A stretch of DNA of 64,000 nt from Gammaproteobacteria bacterium (GCA_028821515.1 JAPPGA010000034.1:124001-188000); one strand, 5' to 3'. Positions 25,001 to 34,293 are shown, counted from the first letter of the stretch. A program made the numbers and translations. Notes: generated by a model from the sequence alone, not told the origin.

Positions 25001-25044
25001 TCCTGCCGACGCTGGTGATGATGGTGGACGGTCGCCGGGAATAG
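22043..25044 (+). pseudogene. RND efflux permease, disrupted by internal deletions and a frameshift
   Basis: Two frames together make one RND permease. Frame A (22043-22594, 183 aa) carries TM1 (AANPVAGNLLMLFLLVGGV) and the first porter subdomain, then stops. Frame B (22627-25044 as an ORF, with homology already visible from about 22585) carries the rest, including GIVVDDAVVVGES with the TM4 proton-relay Asp pair and the C-terminal LVFSTVFVLFLLP. Against the intact permease at 14854-19416, about 32 codons are missing after EDVRD, with a frame change. A further 16 or so codons are missing between LTFGEL and RTDAGG. Both losses fall in the porter domain. Even ribosomal frameshifting would not restore a normal protein. 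An assembly or sequencing error is the main alternative. Confidence 0.82.
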
Positions 25045-25097
25045 CGCTTCCCCTCTCCGGGACAGCTTTTCCAACCGCGTGACGGAGGTTCGGTCCG

Positions 25098-26344
25098 ATG
25101 ACGATTCGATCCGGGTCGGCGATCGGCGGCGTTGCGACGGCGTTGTTCGCTACTGTCGTGATCCCGTTTGCCGCGAACGCGCAACAACGGCCTGCCCTCA
25201 CGGCTGATGAATACGGGTTGTGGGAGGACACCTGGTTGGGAGGCGAGGTCAACGAGCTCTGGATTACCGAGGTAGGGTCGACCGGATTCAGCTATTCCGT
25301 CGTGGAGCGCGTCAGGCCTCACAGCCCAACCTGGAAGTGCACGAGGAAGGACGCGCGTCTTTTCTCGGACCGCGCGCCGCGAGGTCGGAGGAGAGTGGCG
25401 ACACGTTTGTGCTGCGTATCGCCGCGAACGACAGGCACGACCGGCAAATCACGTACCAGGGCGCGGCCTACAAGCGGCCGAGGACGACTTTCCGGGCGGG
25501 TTTCGACTGCGACAGGGCCTCTACGGTGATCGAGCTGGCGATCTGTCGGAACGAACGAATCGCGGCGGGCGACCGCGAACTGAACAGGCTCTATGGGGAA
25601 CTCATGGATGCGTCGGCCGCGGAGCGAAGGCGAACCCTCAGTTCGGATCAACGGGCGTGGCTGACAAGACGCAATCGCGATTGCCTCGACGGCAATGATG
25701 CGGACGCGGCTTGCCTGGCCCGGCTCTATTCCGACCGTCTCGTGGCCATGGCCAGATTGAGTGATCCCGGATTGGGCGCCGGGCCGTTGTTTGATGCGGC
25801 CTACCTTCGCGCCATCTCGGCGCGCGGCGTCGAGTTGAGCCAGGACCTGGCCACGCGGCTCGCGATGTTTCCCTACGAGACCGGGTGCTCTGGCGGGGAC
25901 CTGAGCGCAGGTCCGAACGATGCTGTCCTGTTCGAACAGACCTGTCCTGGCGACGGTGTCGACTTGTGGCCACCGATCACCCTGGATTTCCCCATCAGGG
26001 GATACGTCTATTCGGTCATGTTGTTTGTCGACTCGGACGGTACGGCGTGGATCGCGATGCATACCGGCATCGACATGAGCCTGGACTACCGGGAACTCGT
26101 CCAGCTTGCCGATACGTCGGGCCACCGGGCGGCGAGTATCTGGGACGATGCAGGGCAGAGCCACTTTTTCATCCAGTCGGAAACAGGGTTCGAGTTCGAA
26201 CTGCGGCCGTGGTGCGTGGACAGCTTCACCGAGCGCGATCACGCGTTGGCCACGGTTGCCGATCCGCCTCGCATGCCCGACCTGGTGAAGAACTGGGTGT
26301 CTCGACACCCGGTCTTGACCGATCAAATATGCTGCTGTGGCTAG
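25098..26344 (+). pseudogene. Secreted LprI/DUF1311-type protein, frameshifted
   Basis: The N-terminal frame (from ATG 25098) encodes a clear Sec signal peptide, GVATALFATVVIPFAANA before QQRPALTADEYG. It continues as sensible sequence to about FSYSVVERV (near 25310). From there sensible coding moves to another frame, which runs to 26344. That frame contains a DUF1311/LprI domain: GFDCDRASTVIELAICRNERIAAGDRELN in part, then RAWLTRRNRDCLDG and ACLARLYSDRLVAM. Paired Cys residues are typical. A C-terminal region of about 170 residues with no recognised domain follows. LprI-type proteins are periplasmic, and some inhibit lysozyme. A single-base indel near 25310-25370 would explain the break; a sequencing error cannot be excluded. 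Confidence 0.72.
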
Positions 26345-26389
26345 CGGCGGGGCAGATTTCAGGGTCCGGTACGAAAGAGCAGCAGGAAC

Positions 26390-27571
26390 ATGGCAATTTC
26401 CGAATCCCGCATTGAGAACGTCCACGCATTGGCGAAGGGATACGTGGATCGCGGCGCGTTGCCGGGCTATTCGTGCATCGTCTCGTGTGGCGAGGATGTC
26501 TGGTTCCGTGCTTACGGCATGCGCGATGTCGAGCGTCGCCTGCCGGTGGAACGCGACACGATCTTCCGCCTGCATTCGATGACCAAGCCCGTCACCAGCG
26601 TCGCCCTCATGATGCTGTACGAAGAGGGCCGCTTTCAGCTCGACGACGCGGTCGCCCGCTACATCCCCGCATGGGCAAACCTCCGGGTGTTCGAAGATGG
26701 GGACGAGGATTCCTGGTCGACCACCGCCCCGGAACGGCCGATGACTGTGAAGGACCTGTTGACGCACACGTCCGGCCTGACTTACGGGTTCATGTACAGC
26801 CACCCGGTGGACGCGATATACCGCAAGCGCGGGATCGGAGGCGGCGACCTGCAGGCGATGGTGCACGCGCTTGCCGACATCCCGTTGCGGTTCTCTCCCG
26901 GGACCTGGTGGAGCTACAGCCACGCCACGGACATTTGCGGTTACCTCGTCCAGGTGCTTTCGGACATGGACCTTGACGTTTTCGTGCATGAACGCATCAC
27001 CGGGCCGCTCGGGATGGTGGACTCCGGGTTCACGGTTCAGCCGGCCGCGGTCGAGCGATTCGCTGCACCCTACGAGTACCTGGAGGACGGACGTTTTGCC
27101 AGGCAGGACGATTCCGAAGCCCGCCCCTATCTCACCCGGCCGAAACTTCTCTCCGGCGGCGGCGGAATGGTGGCCACCATCGACGACTATCACCGGTTCG
27201 CCAGGATGCTGCTCGGGCGTGGCGAAGTCGGCGGAGTCCGTCTGCTCGGGCGCAAGACCGTGGAATACATGACCATGAACCATCTGCCCGGCAACCAGGA
27301 TCTTGCCGCCATGGGACAGCGGGTGCACAGCGAGGCGCCTTTCGAGGGTACCGGCTTCGGGCTGGGGTTTTCGGTCGTCCTTGATCCGGCCGCCGCAAAC
27401 GTGATCGACTCGGTCGGGGACTTCGGCTGGGGCGGGGCGGCGAGCACCTACTTCTGGGTGGATCCACAGGAGGAGCTTGTCGTCGTGTTCATGACGCAAC
27501 TGCGGCCGTCGTCGTCCTACCCCATTCGGCGCCAACTGAAGACCGCCGTCTACCAGGCGCTGGTGGACTGA
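26390..27571 (+). CDS. Serine hydrolase, class C beta-lactamase / esterase family
   Basis: A 393-residue protein of the beta-lactamase-like serine hydrolase family. The catalytic S-x-x-K is S63-M-T-K66 in FRLHSMTKPVTSVA. The second motif Tyr is Tyr176 in TWWSYSHATD. The third motif region is FGWGGAASTYFWVDP, with WGG in place of KTG/HxG. Other family marks are VKDLLTHTSGLTYG and LLSGGGGMVATIDDY. No signal peptide is present, so it is probably a cytoplasmic esterase, transesterase or amidase rather than a secreted beta-lactamase. The start ATG 26390 follows an AGCAGGAAC ribosome-binding stretch. Confidence 0.92.
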   Translation: MAISESRIENVHALAKGYVDRGALPGYSCIVSCGEDVWFRAYGMRDVERRLPVERDTIFRLHSMTKPVTSVALMMLYEEGRFQLDDAVARYIPAWANLRVFEDGDEDSWSTTAPERPMTVKDLLTHTSGLTYGFMYSHPVDAIYRKRGIGGGDLQAMVHALADIPLRFSPGTWWSYSHATDICGYLVQVLSDMDLDVFVHERITGPLGMVDSGFTVQPAAVERFAAPYEYLEDGRFARQDDSEARPYLTRPKLLSGGGGMVATIDDYHRFARMLLGRGEVGGVRLLGRKTVEYMTMNHLPGNQDLAAMGQRVHSEAPFEGTGFGLGFSVVLDPAAANVIDSVGDFGWGGAASTYFWVDPQEELVVVFMTQLRPSSSYPIRRQLKTAVYQALVD

Positions 27572-27770
27572 CCTTAGCCAGAACACGTCATCGCGGTTAC
27601 AATTGCGTCCCGGCCGCCCACCGCGGTGGCCTGGCCCCCTGGATCCAAAGCGTTAGCCGTGGGCGACACTGCAAGGGTCTGTTGGGCTGCCGTCCCGCGC
27701 ACCGCGTTGCGAACCGGGCATGGGACGCTCCCGGGGACAAGAAGTAACAACCGGTCGACGAGGACAATCC

Positions 27771-27950
27771 GTGGACACAATTAAACGTCTCCTGACATCC
27801 CTACCCGTGATTCTCACGCTTGCGACAATCGGCGCGCTGGCGTTGATGTACATCCTCGTTGACGACCCGAAGCAGCAAAAGGCCTTGCTGGACCAGGCTG
27901 CGGTGGATGTGGAATCCCGCACCTCCGCACACCCGTCTGCACGTTCCTGA
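27771..27950 (+). CDS. Possible small single-pass membrane protein
   Basis: A 59-residue ORF from GTG 27771 with a purine-rich GAGGACAA stretch 6-13 bases upstream. It encodes a short basic N-terminus (DTIKRLLTSL), one hydrophobic helix (VILTLATIGALALMYILV) and a charged tail (DDPKQQKALLDQAAVDVES). The composition is that of a genuine small membrane protein, but no family is recognised. The last residues (TSAHPSARS) look less constrained. The surrounding bases, 27572-27770 and 27951-28202, hold no other convincing gene. Confidence 0.42.
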   Translation: MDTIKRLLTSLPVILTLATIGALALMYILVDDPKQQKALLDQAAVDVESRTSAHPSARS

Positions 27951-28202
27951 GCCGCGCCACAAGCCTGTAGGCCAGGCCCCCCGGCGCGGATGGTTCCACC
28001 GTCCGAGTCGGGCGCTCGCACTTCTCATTGCTACCCCATTTCGCGCCCGCGGCGGCGCGTGCGGTAGCATGCACCGTTTGGCATCGGGTATTGGTCAGTC
28101 TTGTTGAGGATGCTGCGGGCGGTGCGTATACGCCGCGGGCTTGTCGGGCGTCGTGGCGCTTCTGCGGCGCTGGATGGCGAAGCAGCGGCCGTCGACCGGT
28201 CG

Positions 28203-29453
28203 ATGTTCGCCTCGCTCAAGCTGCGGGACTACCGCCTCTTGTGGAGCGGCATGGTCGGGTCAGCGTTCGCCATGAACATGCAGCTCGTGGCGCAGGGCTG
28301 GCTCGTATACGAGATGACCACTTCCCCGATGAAGCTGGCCTGGGTGTCACTGGCGTCGACGCTGCCGCAGATCTTCCTGTCGCTGGTCGGCGGGGTGCTC
28401 GCCGACCGCGCGCGCAAGCGCGAGATCATCCTGATCGGTCAGGCCATCAACGGGATCGCCACGTTGTTGATGGCGGTGATCGTGATCACCGGCAATGTCC
28501 AGTTCTGGCACTTCATCTGGGTCGGGCTGATCCACGGATCGATGAACGCGCTTTCGATACCGGCGCGTAACGCCTTCATTCCCGATATCGTCGGCGAACC
28601 GTTGATGTTCAATGCGATGGCCTTCAATACGGCCGCGTGGAATCTCTCGCGCATCCTGGGACCGGCGTTGGCGGGTGGGATGATCGCAGTGATCGCGGGC
28701 GGGGATACGAGTTCCCACTTCGCCGTGGGGATAGTTTATTTCGTGTTGTCGGTGCTGTATTTCGTCGCGGCCGGAACCGTCATGTCGATGCAGCACAAGG
28801 GCAAGGCGCAGCGCAGGCGCGACACGGGCGTATTCCAGCAGGTCACGGCGGGTACCCGTTACGTCCGGCGTTCGCCGGTGATCGGCGGGCTGATCCTGTT
28901 GACCATCGTGTCGTTCGTGCTTGGAGCGCCGGTCCAGATGCTGATGCCCGCGTTCAGCTCGGACGTGCTGAACGGCGGACCGGACGATCTGGGCCTGTTG
29001 ATGGCAGCCATGGGTGTTGGGGCGATCGCGGGATCATTGACCCTTTCCAAGCTCGGCGGACTTCGCCGCAAGGGTTTCTGGCTGTTCTTCAACTCGTTGT
29101 TCTGGGGGGTGGCCCTGATCTGGCTTGCCGCTTGCACCACCGATTTCTGGGCAATGATCGCGGTCGGCGCAATAGGCTTCATTTCGTCGGTTGGCATGTC
29201 GATGAATCGCACCATCGTCGTGCTGCATGCCTCACCGCGCATGCGCGGCCGCATCATGTCCATCGACACGATGACCCACGGCCTGATGCCGCTGGGGGTG
29301 CTGCCGATCGGCTATGTTGCCGAGACCGTCAGCATCCAGATGGGACTGGGCCTGGCCGGGGCCCTGTTCATCGGGGCAACCCTGGTGTTGTGGTACGCGC
29401 TGCGCGCCGTTCGCCGCATTGACCAAGGGTTCAGTCCCGGAACGGTTTCGTGA
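28203..29453 (+). CDS. Major facilitator superfamily transporter
   Basis: A 416-residue MFS permease with about 12 hydrophobic segments, of the enterobactin-exporter-like MFS_3 branch. It begins FASLKLRDYRLLWSGMVGSAFAMNMQ, highly typical of that branch. A GGVLADRARKREIILIGQ loop corresponds to the MFS G-x-x-x-D-R signature between TM2 and TM3. PSRNAF-like (SIPARNAFIPDIVG) and SRILGPALAGG segments follow. The substrate is unknown. ATG 28203 is chosen because homology starts there; an upstream in-frame start at 28101 adds a basic tail. The next gene starts inside its stop codon (GTGA overlap). Confidence 0.9.
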   Translation: MFASLKLRDYRLLWSGMVGSAFAMNMQLVAQGWLVYEMTTSPMKLAWVSLASTLPQIFLSLVGGVLADRARKREIILIGQAINGIATLLMAVIVITGNVQFWHFIWVGLIHGSMNALSIPARNAFIPDIVGEPLMFNAMAFNTAAWNLSRILGPALAGGMIAVIAGGDTSSHFAVGIVYFVLSVLYFVAAGTVMSMQHKGKAQRRRDTGVFQQVTAGTRYVRRSPVIGGLILLTIVSFVLGAPVQMLMPAFSSDVLNGGPDDLGLLMAAMGVGAIAGSLTLSKLGGLRRKGFWLFFNSLFWGVALIWLAACTTDFWAMIAVGAIGFISSVGMSMNRTIVVLHASPRMRGRIMSIDTMTHGLMPLGVLPIGYVAETVSIQMGLGLAGALFIGATLVLWYALRAVRRIDQGFSPGTVS

Positions 29454-30457
29454 GCGAATCTCCCGACACCGTATCCAGAGGCCGTCAGTGGCGCGGTTAT
29501 GTCTTCCGTGCGATCACGTGGATGGTGGCGATTGCCTGCTTCTACTATGTCTATACCCGCATCGAAGCTGCGGCAGCCAGGGATGGGCTGACGGCGATCG
29601 AGTACCTGGTGGTTTTCTTCGCCGGCGCGAACTGGACGCTGTGGCTCGCCGTGATGGTTCCCTATTCGGTGTTCTTTTTCCTCGTCGATGCGCATGTCAC
29701 CTGGCGCGTAGTGCGCTGGTTCAACGCCCCGGATCTGAAGTTCACCAGCGTCTTGCCGATTCGAGCCAGCGCCTACGTCCTGTCGCTAGTCAGCGAGCAG
29801 GTTGGCAAGGGCGCCATGTCGCTCTACCTTCTGAAGCGTCATCGGGTCGCCGGTTGGCAGGCGCTGTCAAGCATGATCTTCCTCGGCCTGCTGGAGATCT
29901 ACCAGTTGCTGATGTTCTCCGCCGGCGGGGTCCTGCTCGATTTCGGCGTGGTCGTCGACGCGTCCAGCCTGTTGCCACTCGACGTGATCTTGCCGGCGGT
30001 GTTTGTGTTCGCCGCTGTCTACCTGCCCATACACATCGCCTACTTTCGCGGAGTCCTCTTCAAGGAATCGAAACTGCGCGACAAGTCGCTCCTCGTTGCA
30101 TTTCGCCGTGCGCGGCCGATTCACTACCTGCTGACGGTTCTTTTCAAGGCGCCCAATCTGCTCGGCGCAGTGGTCGTTTACACCGTCGCCCTGCAACTCT
30201 TCCAGGTGGAAGTGTCGCTGGGTCAGATGCTGGCTTTTCTGCCGGTGATATTCCTCGCCGCGGCGCTACCGCTACCGTTTCACGCGGGCGCGCTCGTGCT
30301 CTGGACCGTGCTGTTCCCCGACTACCCCGAAGTCGGGGCATTCAGTCTTGTCATGCACACGTTCTTCGTGTTGTTCAACGCCTTGATTGGGGTCCTGTTC
30401 CTGCCCAGGGCCAACAAGGAGCTGTTCGTCAACGAGGAAGCCGGCACATCGGCCTGA
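29450..30457 (+). CDS. Polytopic membrane protein, possibly flippase-like
   Basis: A 335-residue integral membrane protein with about eight hydrophobic segments. Examples are at residues 21-38, 52-82, 140-165, 180-200, 240-262 and 270-290. Its GTG start overlaps the MFS stop by 4 bases, so they are co-translated. The EQVGKGAMSLYLLKR motif (residues about 115-130) and the general layout recall the lysylphosphatidylglycerol synthase/flippase-like membrane family (YbhN, MprF N-terminal part), but the match is not decisive. A CDP-alcohol phosphatidyltransferase follows on the opposite strand, so a membrane-lipid role is possible. This is inference only. Confidence 0.65.
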   Translation: MSESPDTVSRGRQWRGYVFRAITWMVAIACFYYVYTRIEAAAARDGLTAIEYLVVFFAGANWTLWLAVMVPYSVFFFLVDAHVTWRVVRWFNAPDLKFTSVLPIRASAYVLSLVSEQVGKGAMSLYLLKRHRVAGWQALSSMIFLGLLEIYQLLMFSAGGVLLDFGVVVDASSLLPLDVILPAVFVFAAVYLPIHIAYFRGVLFKESKLRDKSLLVAFRRARPIHYLLTVLFKAPNLLGAVVVYTVALQLFQVEVSLGQMLAFLPVIFLAAALPLPFHAGALVLWTVLFPDYPEVGAFSLVMHTFFVLFNALIGVLFLPRANKELFVNEEAGTSA

Positions 30458-30506
30458 GGCTGCCCGGTACGCTGCGGCGGGCATGCAACACTCCGATGTG
30501 CAACCG

Positions 30507-31046
30507 TTAACTTTGGGCGATGCGCGCCCGGAGCCGGTCGATCATCGAGATGGCGGTCGTCACGACGAAGACCCATCCGATGCCGTGCAGTAAGGCATCC
30601 GATGGCCAGGACCAGCCGAGCAGATTCCGCACGATCGGCGTCCCGACGAGTACGAAGTAGGCTATGCCGTTGTAGCGCCCGAATCGACTGGCGCGCAGTT
30701 CCTGGCCCGCGAGCACGCGGCTGTCGGCAACGTACTGCAGGAACGCTACCGAGATGATGAACGGCAGCAGGGCCGGGTATGTGCCCGTCGATGCGAGAGC
30801 GCCGAGAACCGCAATGCAGAAGAGGGCGTCGGTCGCATGATCGATCAGACCACCTATCCGCGATGCTTCGCCGCGCCGCCTCGCCAGCGGGCCGTCGACC
30901 ATGTCCGTCGCGATTGCGAAGAGAAACGCCGCGGCGGCGAGGCCCCAATTCGACACCGCAACGGCATAGGCACAGGGTAACGCCGACAGGAGCCGTGCAG
31001 CGCTAAGGCCGTTCGCGGGGGTGAGGATTGTTTTTCTTGCCGCCAT
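30507..31046 (-). CDS. CDP-alcohol phosphatidyltransferase family protein
   Basis: A 179-residue membrane enzyme with the full CDP-alcohol phosphotransferase signature D-x2-D-G-x2-A-R-x8-G-x3-D-x3-D, seen as DMVDGPLARRRGEASRIGGL followed by IDHATD. These enzymes transfer a phosphatidyl group from CDP-diacylglycerol to an alcohol such as glycerol-3-phosphate, inositol or serine. The start MAARKTILTPANGLSAARLL is typical of PgsA-like proteins. About five to six hydrophobic helices follow. The acceptor alcohol cannot be deduced. It converges on the membrane protein at 29450. Confidence 0.9.
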   Translation of the reverse strand: MAARKTILTPANGLSAARLLSALPCAYAVAVSNWGLAAAAFLFAIATDMVDGPLARRRGEASRIGGLIDHATDALFCIAVLGALASTGTYPALLPFIISVAFLQYVADSRVLAGQELRASRFGRYNGIAYFVLVGTPIVRNLLGWSWPSDALLHGIGWVFVVTTAISMIDRLRARIAQS

Positions 31047-31172
31047 CTCAAGTGGCCGTTTTGCCTGTTTATACCTTCCTGCCGCCAAAACGTGGAGGCG
31101 GATCGTCATGACGAGCCCGCGGGCTGTCCTCAAGCGCCGTCCCAAGGTCCCCCGACAGGCAAGCCCTGCAAT

Positions 31173-31249
31173 GGGACGTCCCCGGGATATGGCTGTCCCT
31201 AAACCTTGTTAGGATGCCTGTCCCTAAGCGTGGGTGTCCCTAAACCTTG
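31173..31249 (+). repeat. Cluster of TGTCCCTAA repeats upstream of an epimerase-like gene
   Basis: TGTCCCTAAACCTTG occurs at 31194-31208 and again at 31235-31249, with a shorter TGTCCCTAA at 31219-31227 between them and a palindromic GGGACGTCCC at 31173-31182. The last copy ends only 14 bases before ATG 31264. The same core GTGTCCCTA recurs as an inverted repeat at 54399-54461. The spacing is irregular and there are no true spacers, so this is not a CRISPR array. It may be a REP-like dispersed repeat or remains of a small mobile element. Confidence 0.6.
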
Positions 31250-31263
31250 CTATGGTTGCGGGC

Positions 31264-32154
31264 ATGTTCGAACGCGTGCTCATTACCGGGGCTAACGGAC
31301 ATCTCGGCCGCCGGCTGATCTCCCGACTGCGCCGGGATTGCGAGGTTGTCGCGGCGGTTCGGTCGGAACGTGCGGCAGCCATGCTCGAAGGCATGGGCGC
31401 GCGAGTCTGCATGGTGGACTACGGGGATAGCGATGCCTTGGCGAACGCCGCCGCAGGCTGCGAAGCGGCGGTGCACCTCGCCGGCATCATCCGGGAAACG
31501 GCGGCGAACCGTTACGCGGATGCCCATGAAGGAACGGCGCGCGCACTCTGCCGTCTGGGTGGCATTCGATGCATCGTCTATTTGAGCGTTGTCGGCGCGG
31601 CCCCGGACTCACCGAATGCGTGCCTCGCCTCCAAGGCGGCGGCTGAATCGCTGTTGTTGTCGGGAGGCACGGCAGTGCGCGTGTTGCGTGTCCCGATGGT
31701 GTTGGGGGAGGGAGACTACGCATCCCTGGCCCTGGGCAGACGGGCGTCCGGCCCGCTGAGCTTCACCTTCAGGGCGGACAGCTTCGAGCAGCCGGTCTAC
31801 GCGGGTGACGTTGTCGATGCCGTTGCGGCCCTGCTCGAACGTGCTGATGCGCCCGAATTCGTTGAGTTGGCCGGTCCGGAACGCATCACGCGCCGGGAAC
31901 TCACCCGCCGCGCGGGCCGCGTGCTGGGCCGCCGTACGCTGCTGGTGTCGCTGCCCATCGCTGCGGGCCGCGTGCTGGCCGCGGTGTTCGAGGCCCTGTC
32001 CCGCAATCCCCCGGTGACGAGAGCCATGCTTGGTGTGCTCGATCATGACGACGACGTAGACGTGACCCTCGCCTGCCGGAATCTTGGCCTTGAACTGACC
32101 GGGTTGGACGAAACACTGCGGCGATGCCTGGCGTCGCCGCACTCAAATCCCTGA
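31264..32154 (+). CDS. NAD(P)-binding atypical SDR / epimerase-like protein
   Basis: A 296-residue extended or atypical short-chain dehydrogenase. The N-terminus has the Rossmann motif VLITGANGHLGRRLISRL. VHLAGIIRE and the LSVVGAAPDSPNACLASKAAAE stretch resemble NDUFA9/complex I-associated and YbjT-like proteins, in which the canonical Tyr-x-x-x-Lys is modified. The C-terminal half (ELAGPERITRRELTRRAGRVLG in part) fits the same family. The cofactor is likely NADP (basic residues after strand 2: AVRSERA). The substrate is unknown. ATG 31252 is an alternative start; repeats sit immediately upstream. Confidence 0.8.
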   Translation: MFERVLITGANGHLGRRLISRLRRDCEVVAAVRSERAAAMLEGMGARVCMVDYGDSDALANAAAGCEAAVHLAGIIRETAANRYADAHEGTARALCRLGGIRCIVYLSVVGAAPDSPNACLASKAAAESLLLSGGTAVRVLRVPMVLGEGDYASLALGRRASGPLSFTFRADSFEQPVYAGDVVDAVAALLERADAPEFVELAGPERITRRELTRRAGRVLGRRTLLVSLPIAAGRVLAAVFEALSRNPPVTRAMLGVLDHDDDVDVTLACRNLGLELTGLDETLRRCLASPHSNP

Positions 32155-32164
32155 CTCCGTTCTG

Positions 32165-33208
32165 TCAGGGCGCGATCCCCTGCGGTCCTTGCGCAGCGCG
32201 CCTCGGGTCCAGCGCGTCTCGCACCGCTTCGCCGATGAAGATCAGCAGGCACAGCATCAACGCGAGGGTGAAGAAGCCGGTGAGGCCCAGCCAGGGTGCA
32301 TGCAGGTTGGCCTTGCCCTGCTGAAGCAGTTCACCCAGGGACGGCGAGCCTGCCGGTAGACCAAAGCCGAGAAAGTCCAGTGCGGTGAGCGTCGTTACGG
32401 CGCCGCAGAGTATGAAGGGCAGGAACGTGAGTGCGGCGACCATGGCGTTTGGCAACACGTGGCGCCGCATGATGGTCAGGTCGGACACCCCGAGACTGCG
32501 CGCGGCGACCACGTAGTCGAAGTTGCGTGTGCGCAGGAACTCCGCGCGCACGACGGAAACCAGCGCCATCCAGCTGAACATGATGAGGATGACGAGCAGC
32601 GAAAACACGTTCGGCTCGAACACGCTGGCCAGGATGATCAGCACCAGCAGTATCGGCAGTCCGGCCCATATCTCCACGAGCCGCTGGCCGATCAGGTCAA
32701 CGAGGCCGCCGAAGTAACCTTGCACCGCGCCCACGCAGATGCCGATCGCGGAGGCCAGGGCGGTCAGGACGATGCCGAAGGTCACCGACAGGCGGAAGCC
32801 GTAGATGAGCCGCGCGAGCACGTCCTTGGCGCTGTCGTCCGTTCCAAGCCAGTGCCGCCGGGACGGCGCGGCCGGAGCGGGACTCTCGATGTGCAGATCG
32901 ATGGTGTCGTAGCTGTAAGGGATGATCGGCTCCACCGTCCAGCCTCCGGCGGCGTCGATGAGATCCGTCACGTAAGGGTCGGTGTAGTCAGCCTCGATGG
33001 GCAGTTCGCCGCCCAGTTCCTGTTCCGTCGGCGGCCTGATGACCGGCGCGTACAGTTCGCCGTTCATCCAGAGCAGGACGGGCTTGTCGTTTGCGATGAA
33101 TTCCGCAAAAAGCGACGTGATGAACAGCGCGGCAAACGTCCAGAGAGCGAACCAGCCGCGGCGGTTGGCCTTGAAGTTCGCCCAGCGGCGCCGGTTGATG
33201 GGACTCAT
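32165..33208 (-). CDS. yejE: ABC transporter permease, YejE/DppC type
   Basis: A 347-residue inner-membrane permease of the peptide/oligopeptide class, closest to YejE. The long periplasmic insertion after TM1 (residues about 40-115, including [12 protein letters not shown] and YSYDTIDLH) is a hallmark of YejE. The [21 protein letters not shown] segment and the EAA loop ([20 protein letters not shown]) are present. YejABEF imports peptides, including microcin C in E. coli. Here the start overlaps the YejB-like gene by 4 bases. No ATPase or binding protein gene is adjacent. Confidence 0.88.
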   Translation of the reverse strand: MSPINRRRWANFKANRRGWFALWTFAALFITSLFAEFIANDKPVLLWMNGELYAPVIRPPTEQELGGELPIEADYTDPYVTDLIDAAGGWTVEPIIPYSYDTIDLHIESPAPAAPSRRHWLGTDDSAKDVLARLIYGFRLSVTFGIVLTALASAIGICVGAVQGYFGGLVDLIGQRLVEIWAGLPILLVLIILASVFEPNVFSLLVILIMFSWMALVSVVRAEFLRTRNFDYVVAARSLGVSDLTIMRRHVLPNAMVAALTFLPFILCGAVTTLTALDFLGFGLPAGSPSLGELLQQGKANLHAPWLGLTGFFTLALMLCLLIFIGEAVRDALDPRRAAQGPQGIAP

Positions 33209-34293
33209 TCGCGCACCTCGAAGTCGATGCGGGGATCGACCAGGACATAGGTCAGATCGCCCGCCAGGTGCATCACGAGGCCGATGAGCGTGAACATGTA
33301 GAGCGTTCCGAAGAGGATCGGATAGTCACGCTTGACGACGGCCTCGTAGCTCAGGAGGCCCAGTCCGTCGAGGGAGAAGATCACCTCGATCAGGAGGGAG
33401 CCAGTAAACAGGATGCCGACGAACGCGGCGGGAAAACCGGCGATGACGATGAGCATGGCGTTGCGGAAGACATGGCCATAGAGCACGCGGCGTTCCGTCA
33501 GGCCCTTGGCCCGCGCCGTGATCACGAACTGCTTGCTCACTTCTTCGAGGAAGGAGTTCTTGGTCAGCATGGTCAGCGTGGCGAAGCCGCCGATGGTCAG
33601 GGCACTGACGGGCAGCACCAGGTGCCATAGGTAGTCCATGATCTTTTCAGGCCACGGCAGGTCGCGCCAGTTCTCCGAGACCAGTCCCCGCAACGGGAAC
33701 AGGTCGAGGTAGTTGCCGCCGGCAAAGAGCACGAGCAGCAGGATCGCGAACAGGAACCCCGGAATGGCGTAGCCGACGAAAATGACCGTGCTGGTCCAGA
33801 TATCAAAGCGGGAACCATCGCGTACCGCCTTGGCGACGCCGAGCGGAATCGATATGGAATAGATCGCGATCATCGACCACAGCCCGAGCGATATCGAGAC
33901 GGGTAGCCGTTCCAGGACGAGTTCGAGCACGGGACGGTCCTGGAAGTAGCTTGCCCCGAAGTCGAACTGCAGGTAGTTCCAGAGCATCTCAAGGAATCGC
34001 TCGTACGCCGGTTTGTCGAAGCCGAACTGGCGTTCGAGGTCGGCGATCAGCGCCGGATCCAGGCCGTAGGTGGAAGGCGTCTGGCCGATATCGAAGGTTG
34101 CGTCGCCTGCCCCGGAATCGGCGCCTCCCCCGCTGATCGACGTGGTCGTGGACATCGGGCCCGCCGTCACGGCGGCGACGATCTGGTCGATGGGTCCGCC
34201 GGGCGCGAACTGCACGATGACGAAGTTGATCAGGATGATGCCGAATAGCGTCGGCACCACGAGCAATAGCCGGCGAAGTATGTAGCGACCCAT
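33205..34293 (-). CDS. yejB: ABC transporter permease, YejB/DppB type
   Basis: A 362-residue permease starting [24 protein letters not shown], the usual DppB/YejB opening. An insertion of about 70 residues after TM1 containing [19 protein letters not shown] marks it as YejB-like. The EAA loop is [22 protein letters not shown]. With the overlapping YejE homologue it would form the heterodimeric membrane channel of a peptide importer. The partner YejA-like binding protein and YejF-like ATPase are absent from the window, so they must be elsewhere or lost. Confidence 0.88.
   Translation of the reverse strand: MGRYILRRLLLVVPTLFGIILINFVIVQFAPGGPIDQIVAAVTAGPMSTTTSISGGGADSGAGDATFDIGQTPSTYGLDPALIADLERQFGFDKPAYERFLEMLWNYLQFDFGASYFQDRPVLELVLERLPVSISLGLWSMIAIYSISIPLGVAKAVRDGSRFDIWTSTVIFVGYAIPGFLFAILLLVLFAGGNYLDLFPLRGLVSENWRDLPWPEKIMDYLWHLVLPVSALTIGGFATLTMLTKNSFLEEVSKQFVITARAKGLTERRVLYGHVFRNAMLIVIAGFPAAFVGILFTGSLLIEVIFSLDGLGLLSYEAVVKRDYPILFGTLYMFTLIGLVMHLAGDLTYVLVDPRIDFEVRE

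Noticed and set aside
23401-25074. 557-residue minus-strand frame opposite the broken RND permease
   Set aside because: Composition is His/Gln/Arg-rich, as expected for antisense to RND codons. The RND reading is clearly the real one.
25319-27586. 755-residue minus-strand open frame
   Set aside because: It lies opposite the serine hydrolase, which has S-x-x-K and other motifs, and opposite the LprI-like gene. The antisense product has no recognisable domain.
31173-31249. CRISPR array from TGTCCCTAA repeats
   Set aside because: Only two or three short copies, irregular spacing and no cas genes in the window.
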